Shown: in pieces, positions 34,769 through 64,000 of the stretch
How the letters are laid out: each line of letters begins with the position of its first letter
How positions within the stretch are numbered: position 1 is the stretch's first letter
Assembly: GCF_032118995.1 (NCBI RefSeq)
Contig: NC_092666.1
Location: forward strand, 4,166,501-4,230,500
From: Asterias amurensis
Taxonomy: Eukaryota; Echinodermata; Asteroidea; Forcipulatida; Asteriidae
Direction of reading: 5' to 3'
DNA length: 64,000 bases
Made by a program: the position numbers and the translations under genes
The notes under the pieces: model-generated
What the model was told of the DNA's origin: nothing
What the model saw: the letters and a program-made list of their open reading frames with translations, nothing else
Database searches by the model: none

Positions 34769-35711
34769 CAGTGCCATTTGTTGTAATCAAAGTGTTATTG
34801 ACATCTCGTCTGCCAAACAGCGCCCTCACCGCCTTTCTGAATTGTTTATACTTGATGGCGTAAATCAAGGGATTCAAACAGCCATTAACCGCAACCATGG
34901 CAACGGAGATGATATAAATAGTGGATGTAAAGTCAATATTCAAACCGAGGTTGAAAAGAAAGAAGATGGCTTCATTCGGTGTCCAACAGACGGTGAAAGT
35001 AATAAAGACGATCAGGAGGGTCTTAAAGGTGTTACGTCGGGCTCTCATCAGTGACTCCCTCTGGTCGTCGAGAAGGCGCCCACCAGAGACCGAAGCAGGT
35101 GCAGGTCCAATCCTCCCAGCTCCCTTCTTCAAGACGACCGAGATATGGATGTAGACAATCAGCATCACACTAACAGGTAGGAAGTACGTCACGGCAAACA
35201 CAGCAACCCCGAGAACTTGTGGATTAGCTACAAGTTTCTGTTTACACTGACCATCCTCGAGGTAATAAATAAACAGGCCATAGCTGTGGAAGAGGAAACC
35301 CGCAACCCAAACACAAGTTATTGTTGCAGTAACGGTTTTCGCAGTTGCTAGATTCTGGTACTTGAAGGGGAATACAATTGCTAGGTATCGCTCCAAGGTA
35401 AGAGCCACTAGGTTGAAGGTGGATGTGATGAATAACCCCCACACGAAGTAGTTTGAGATCCACAGATTACACAGGAGAACTCCACCAACTCCAGAAGGGA
35501 TGGGGTCTGGGATGGCTATCAAACTGCTGAGTAGAATCAAAAGCGATCCGAAGAAATCAATCACAGCTTGGTTGAAGATGAAGGCGTTCGTAATTGTGTG
35601 CATGAACTTGACTTTGGCTATCACTACGCACACCAGACAGTTACCACAGACGCCGAGAACGCCAACTGCAATACGGAAAATGTTGAGGGGTACGTTTTTT
35701 TCAACAGCCAT
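34764..35711 (-). CDS. Orphan rhodopsin-class (class A) GPCR, single exon
   Basis: The protein has 315 residues in one exon. Hallmarks: GN in TM1 (N24), NQAVID in TM2 (D52), C81 before TM3 paired with C156 in loop 2, and ERY at 107-109. Also W135 in TM4, P179 in TM5, CWTP at 242-245 and NPLIY at 280-284. An in-frame TGA upstream and GAAACCATGG fix the start. The extracellular N-terminus is only about 9 residues. There is no acidic residue in TM3 before ERY, so it is unlikely to be aminergic. It resembles the intronless lineage-expanded orphan GPCRs known from echinoderms; the ligand is unknown. The stop codon lies inside an AATAAA. Confidence 0.93.
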   Translation of the reverse strand: MAVEKNVPLNIFRIAVGVLGVCGNCLVCVVIAKVKFMHTITNAFIFNQAVIDFFGSLLILLSSLIAIPDPIPSGVGGVLLCNLWISNYFVWGLFITSTFNLVALTLERYLAIVFPFKYQNLATAKTVTATITCVWVAGFLFHSYGLFIYYLEDGQCKQKLVANPQVLGVAVFAVTYFLPVSVMLIVYIHISVVLKKGAGRIGPAPASVSGGRLLDDQRESLMRARRNTFKTLLIVFITFTVCWTPNEAIFFLFNLGLNIDFTSTIYIISVAMVAVNGCLNPLIYAIKYKQFRKAVRALFGRRDVNNTLITTNGTE

Positions 35712-36029
35712 GGTTTCCTCCAGGTGTCAAGGAAGATGCTGAATCATGGGAGCTTGAATTGTGTATCCCACTTCTGACACCGAATGGTATAGTAACTAGG
35801 TTTGAGATGTGTTTTAAGTTGCAAGACTGGAGACTTGTTTTAAAATAATGCACGGTGATTTATTAACAACTTGAGAACTCTGGTTGTGAGACTATTCACT
35901 AGATGTTGTGTCTAAAGCTTCTGAATAAAAATAGTGTGTAGACTTGTACCAGTCCTCTGTAGTATTATCAATACACCTCACGGAATCCTTTGAGCTGGTC
36001 TCAGTGACTCTTCTTTGCTCCTTCCATCT

Positions 36030-36037
36030 TATTTATA
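36030..36037 (-). promoter_or_regulatory. Candidate TATA box of the GPCR gene
   Basis: TATAAATA reads on the minus strand about 320 bp upstream of the ATG. Two diverged ~70-bp repeats with CACGTCAGTGACT-like and CCAATCAG-like stretches follow further upstream (36055-36290). Confidence 0.35.
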
Positions 36038-36701
36038 GGTTTGGTGAACAAAGCAGCAAATCAGCAAGCTCACGTCAGTGACTTTCTACTTTGTTTAAGA
36101 TCTTTAGATGGACAAAACAGCCAACCAGAAAGCTTGGTCAGTGACTTCCCACTTTGTTTCGGCTAATCTCATTCCTAGGTTGGAATTGAACTTATCAATA
36201 ATTTCGTTCAAGCTAATCTGATTCGTAGGTTTTATTTGACCAGACCAGCCAATCAGAAAGCTCTAAAATACCAACCTGAGTCGAAAGCAAGTCAGAGATG
36301 AAGTTCATTGAATTTCATCGACAGACGACGATTTCAAACAATACTCAAACACATGTTTTCTTTAAAACTTGATTTAAAAAAAGACACAATGAAGTTGAAA
36401 TGTGATTGAATTTCAGTGCATAAACAAACTCTCCCAAAGGGAAAAAAATCAAATCAATTACTCATTACTTTTCAGATTGAAAGGGTTCTCTCCCTGTCAA
36501 ACAATTTAGCTAGAAAGATAACAAAATCATTGTCAGGCTAGGTGTTGTAATCATTCACTTCGTGTAGTTGCGCCAGCACTTAAATTACACTATTGTGCAT
36601 TTGTATTATAGAAGAACAAAAGTTGGCGCTTGTTAATTTCCACAGTGTTTATTTTGTATTTGAGTCCCAAAATGGCTGGCACTGCCAGGCCGTTGGTAAA
36701 A

Positions 36702-37092
36702 TTAAAGGAACACTACCGACTGGTAGGAAACAAACTCGTCTAAGATCACAGATTTACATCAAACTTACACATTCATATGATGATGATACCTTTTATAATT
36801 TTTGTCTGAAATGTCATGTTGATGAGAAATAAATATAAAACTAGTTTCCCGTTTGAAGTTTTTAGCTCAGTGAGCGTTTTACTTGTTGTTTTAGATTGAT
36901 GTCATGCAAAATGTGTTCTAAACAAAAATCGGTTTTTCACTATTTTCTTGTCACCCAGATGTCTGATTGATCTTAAACTTCTGCAGGTTTTGTCAGTTTT
37001 GTATATGGGTGAACAATTATGGTAAATCATATAACGAGCAACTGTTTGGTTAGCAAAAAAAAAAATAATACAATCCTGTAGTGTTCCTTTAA
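36702..37092. repeat. MITE family D, full length
   Basis: TTAAAGGAACACTACCGACT ... ATCCTGTAGTGTTCCTTTAA. The ends resemble family B (AGGAACAC) but the interior does not. Confidence 0.75.
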
Positions 37093-37099
37093 GCGAAAG

Positions 37100-39730
37100 G
37101 CATGCAGGAGGAAGGCTTTGTTTTTGAGAGAAAAACAACTTCTTCTTGTTCTTGTGTCTACTGCTCCAATGCTATACCCATTTTAAGTTGGTACACTGAA
37201 TGGCAGTATATGTAGCCTAAGCAAGGGCCTAATTTCATAGAGTGGTATCAACTTTAAATTGTTATTTGTTTACACAACTATTGATTAAAAAAATGCTAAA
37301 TAAAACAAAGAATCAAATCATCCTAGACACTAGCTGGGGCATGTAAAAACATAATTTTTTGTAAATAATAACTGAGAAATGGACATTCAACATTTGTAAT
37401 TATAGCTTGGATGATATGAATATATAAATATTGTACTCCATATAGATATGATAAGTGGGAGGCTGACACGCCCATAAGGGCTAAATCTTTTATTATTTCC
37501 TAATGTAAACGTATTATTGTCCTACTGACCAATTTCATAGACCTGCTCTTTGACTTTGAGCAAAAGTAGCTAAGCACAACAACATTATGCTTACAAGAAT
37601 GGTTGCCAGCCAAAATATTATAGTCCAATTAATATAAAATTTTTGACTGGTATCCTGCTCTGGGCTGTATGTATGCTGAGCTGAACTTTTTGCCTAAACG
37701 ACTTACCAGCTTTACAAAATTGGGTCATGTTCATCATTATATTCTTATAATATGTCATTTTTATGGATAATGAAAAATTCATTTAACTTATCAATCATGC
37801 TTATTGGAATTTAAAGCCAATAAAAGGTACACTGGACACCTTTGTTAATTTGTCAAATACGAGTGTTCTCACCATGCTCACTGGGTGTATCCAAACATTA
37901 ATACATTTACAACTAATCTGGAAAAACGTTTACTCAATTTGGTCATCGATCGATTCGAAGTTTAACTTTAATATATTATATTTATAATAATTAATAATAG
38001 AATAAAATATGAATAAAGTAAAGTAAAAAAAAAAACAAAAAAAACTACCCCTATATAACTATATCCTCTGCTTACCAGTTATCACGCTATTATGCCTTTT
38101 TCTTTGAATTGGGAAAAAAATAATGATGCCTTATATCAACCGATGCCCTAATTATCTTCATTTGTTAATACGAAGTGTGCAAACATGTATTAAAACTTGA
38201 TGGACATTGAAATGTTCACACCACACACCGATCTTGGATGACTTCAAATGGCCCCATTTGTTTTGAGTTTTTCCTGTTTTCACGGCAAACGAGAAAGTAT
38301 GGTTTCCCGGTGAAGCCATACATGGAAGAAACATCTGCAGTGACTACAAGTGTTCTTTGAGACTCTGTGTATGACTGTATAGCCAGCAGTTGCCTTCATT
38401 TTATTCAAAATATTTTTTTATTAAATTTTTTAAATTACCATGGTAACTTGCACAAAATAAAAAAAAATAAAAAAAATATAAAAAGTGTGAATAATTACTG
38501 GCTTCAAAATCTGATTTCTATTTATTTTTGTTCTATTTTTTTTCTTAATATTTATAATAAAGTATATACATAAACAGTGATAATTGAATCAACAAGCTGA
38601 TGTTTAAATTTTGATATAAATAATAGTATTGATACGAGGGTTACAAAATAAAAATCTCCAAAAATATTAGAAAATGATATAAGGCACATGGGTTCTTTAA
38701 GCCTCGGTATTTTTTTTCAAGAATGCTCAGCAAAACATTCTGTCACATGATTTTGATCATCATGAATTGTGAATTGAAATAGCGTTTGATGAAACTTTTT
38801 CGGTGGGCAAATATTTTTATATGGCCTCAACATTATGACATATTTTTGTACCTTGTAGAAATGCCTAAAATACCAAACTTTTTGCATTTACAAGTGCAAA
38901 TGACCAGTGGAGCCTTACATGTTTCTAAGTTTTTGTCAAAGAAGAGGAGACTCTTTGCTTGGCATATAAAACCACACAATTTTTATCTTGGGACTGTTTA
39001 CATCGCGCACAGAGAGGTAAAAGATTTGCAACGATAATAGGGACACCGCGAAAACAGGACCTCCTACGGTTTCCGATGCCCTACTATAGGGCCACACGGG
39101 CTATGTTTATTGTTATTTCAGAGGGAGTCGTTTCAATATTAATACCACAACTCTCTCACTGCTCGTTACTTAGTAAGTTTTATGCCAATTCCGCACTCAG
39201 TCATGTCATTGTCACACTGTCAGTATTACACTAACATTTATTAATTATTTTGAGACTACAAAAACTACAAACCTCAAAAACTTGATGAACAAAAATGTGA
39301 ACACTTCTCGAGTCTTTTTTAACTATCTTGAGTGGCGTAAATAATTCTTGGCAATCAAATTATACTCATGGAAAATAGTGCCCACATGTGTATTTTATGC
39401 CAACGCGTAAAGTTTTACAAACAAAATCTTACCGTATTTGCCGCCAAGTCGACCGAAATCACAAACTTTTGGAGAAAAGTTAGGGCGACCTCAAGAGAGA
39501 CTTGAACTACTTTTAGATGAAACTATTATACGTGGAGGGGTGGCTGGAAATTATGTTGGTAATGTTAAGCACATAAAATGATGAACCATCTCATTGCTTC
39601 CTTTTCCCCAAGTTTTTTCTACTCATTCTTGTGTTCATTTTGGATAATAATTAAAGCTCAAAAGATTTCGGTAAAGACCACTCATCTCTTCAAAAAGACA
39701 GGAGCGTAAAGTTAAAAAACACACCCGTGG
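37100..39730. other. AT-rich intergenic region
   Basis: Holds family E-like (37536-37730) and family A-like (37826-37960, about 39115-39245) remnants. No coding segment with splice sites or family resemblance was seen. Confidence 0.5.
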
Positions 39731-39739
39731 CCCAAATAG

Positions 39740-39870
39740 CGTCTCCACCGTCAGCCGTTTTCGAAACTACAGTCTGGCCATGGGCTTCTGCGTGAGCTCA
39801 TACGCTTGACTGAAACGCATGTTTTGAATACTGATGCGGTTTCGAAAACGGCACACTCTCGACCGTAAAA
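39740..39870. repeat. Inverted repeat upstream of POLE
   Basis: GCCGTTTTCGAAAC and GTTTCGAAAACGGC face each other about 90 bp apart, 190-300 bp before the start codon. Confidence 0.6.
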
Positions 39871-39914
39871 CTGGTCGCGCGCCCTCGCTTGGTGAAAGGA
39901 TCGTGAGCGATATT

Positions 39915-39923
39915 GCGCATGCG
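39915..39923 (+). promoter_or_regulatory. NRF1-like site upstream of POLE
   Basis: GCGCATGCG, the NRF1 core, lies 122 bp before the POLE start codon in a CpG-rich stretch. Confidence 0.5.
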
Positions 39924-39945
39924 TTCATGTGTTAGAGTCGACGGG

Positions 39946-39956
39946 TCGCGCCAAAA
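39946..39956 (+). promoter_or_regulatory. E2F-like site upstream of POLE
   Basis: TCGCGCCAAAA contains the E2F core GCGCCAAA and lies 89 bp before the start codon. Replication genes are classic E2F targets in animals, so S-phase control is a reasonable inference. Confidence 0.5.
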
Positions 39957-40044
39957 CTGAATGGTTCCCGCGGAATAGAAATGCACCGATAAATACCAGA
40001 TTTTGTATTTTTTTAGCGTAAGTGGAATCTTATAAAGTGACAGG

Positions 40045-63295
<23,251 letters not shown>

Positions 63296-63804
63296 GTAAG
63301 GAGGGAGTTATTTTAACTTTCAACCTCTTACCCATTAGGAACTTTTTTTTATTTGTGTTATAATGACAATGATCAGTTCTTAAAATTGTATGTAGAGATC
63401 GGTTAATTATGCTGCCCCCTCATTATGGAATGACTTACCGGATCAAATTAAACTTTCTCCCTCATAGCTTTGTTCAAAGTTCCCTCAAGACTCACCTAAT
63501 GAGGACTGCATAAACATATTATATTGTTATACATTGGTTACAAACTGTGAAGTTTGATTGGTCGAGAACCAATCATGTGACGTGCAACAAAAATGCATGT
63601 TACATGGCTCGGGGGTCGGGTAACATGAAAAGTGATGTACACCGGTGTACATCACCTTGATCGTTCCCAGCGTCGGTCGATGTCCAGCGCTGTGTACGAA
63701 ACAACTGCGGGTTCGAGGGAATTGTTTCTAGTCCGTCGTAATAATGTTTGAAGATGACAACAGAACTTCGAGAAGAGGAATAACAATTATTAAAAGGTAT
63801 AACA

Positions 63805-63924
63805 AAACAATTGTTGCACGCTGTGACTGGGGTCCATTGGTTTTGTACACCCTCGAGGGGAAATGGCACCCTCGGCTTCGCCTCGGTGCCATGGACCCCG
63901 TCACAGCTGGCAACGATTGTATAA
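63805..63924. repeat. Foldback repeat with ~33-bp arms
   Basis: GCTGTGACTGGGGTCCATTG is answered by CATGGACCCCGTCACAGC. The loop carries CTCGGCTTCGCCTCGG. Confidence 0.7.
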
Positions 63925-64000
63925 TGTGTCAGTGTGCCATGAGCGACTTAAGATGGATACAGGCGCTTTATAATTGCTCATTCTAACCATTTTCACGTCC

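Noticed and set aside
40031..40037. TATAAAG as POLE TATA box
   Set aside because: It lies only 8 nt before the start codon and therefore within the transcript.

Overview
This is a window of intron-rich eukaryotic nuclear DNA. Introns have GT-AG boundaries, and roughly half the sequence is short non-autonomous transposons and tRNA-derived SINEs. The protein set (a GABA-B type receptor, an orphan rhodopsin-class GPCR, a saposin-type secretory protein and DNA polymerase epsilon) together with the repeat style suggests a marine deuterostome invertebrate, most likely an echinoderm. I infer the organism and have not shown it.

Layout. (1) 111-6991, minus strand: the 5' part of a secreted saposin-domain protein. 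Five coding exons join in phase from a signal peptide into two saposin-B domains, and the 3' part lies beyond the left edge. A TATA box and a tandemly duplicated promoter segment sit just upstream. (2) About 7.3-15.4 kb: intergenic DNA filled by stacked TTAA-flanked MITEs. (3) 15511-31632, plus strand: a GABA-B receptor subunit-2-like class C GPCR with 17 visible exons. One N-terminal exon was not found and one donor is unresolved. (4) 32611-32747, minus strand: a strong candidate first coding exon, with its start codon inside AAGATGGCGGC, of a gene I do not recognise. (5) 34764-35711, minus strand: an intronless 315-residue class A GPCR. (6) 40045-63295, plus strand: the first 20 coding exons (892 codons) of POLE, the catalytic subunit of DNA polymerase epsilon. 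They cover all three exonuclease motifs, polymerase motifs A, B and C, and the iron-sulphur cysteines. The 3' part lies beyond the right edge. An E2F-like and an NRF1-like site precede it.

The genes look independent and show no sign of joint function. The most distinctive content is the transposon landscape. There are several MITE families ending in TTAA, two of them sharing terminal and internal sequence. There are head-to-head dimers that share one TTAA, and an 885-bp foldback element built of CGATCG palindromes with a perfect 51-bp terminal inverted repeat. There are hAT-like elements with 8-bp target duplications, one of which duplicated the 5' splice site of a POLE intron. A three-level nested insertion sits in a later POLE intron.

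Exon boundaries were placed by eye from splice consensus, reading-frame continuity and remembered family sequence. Repeat boundaries given without a stated target duplication are approximate.
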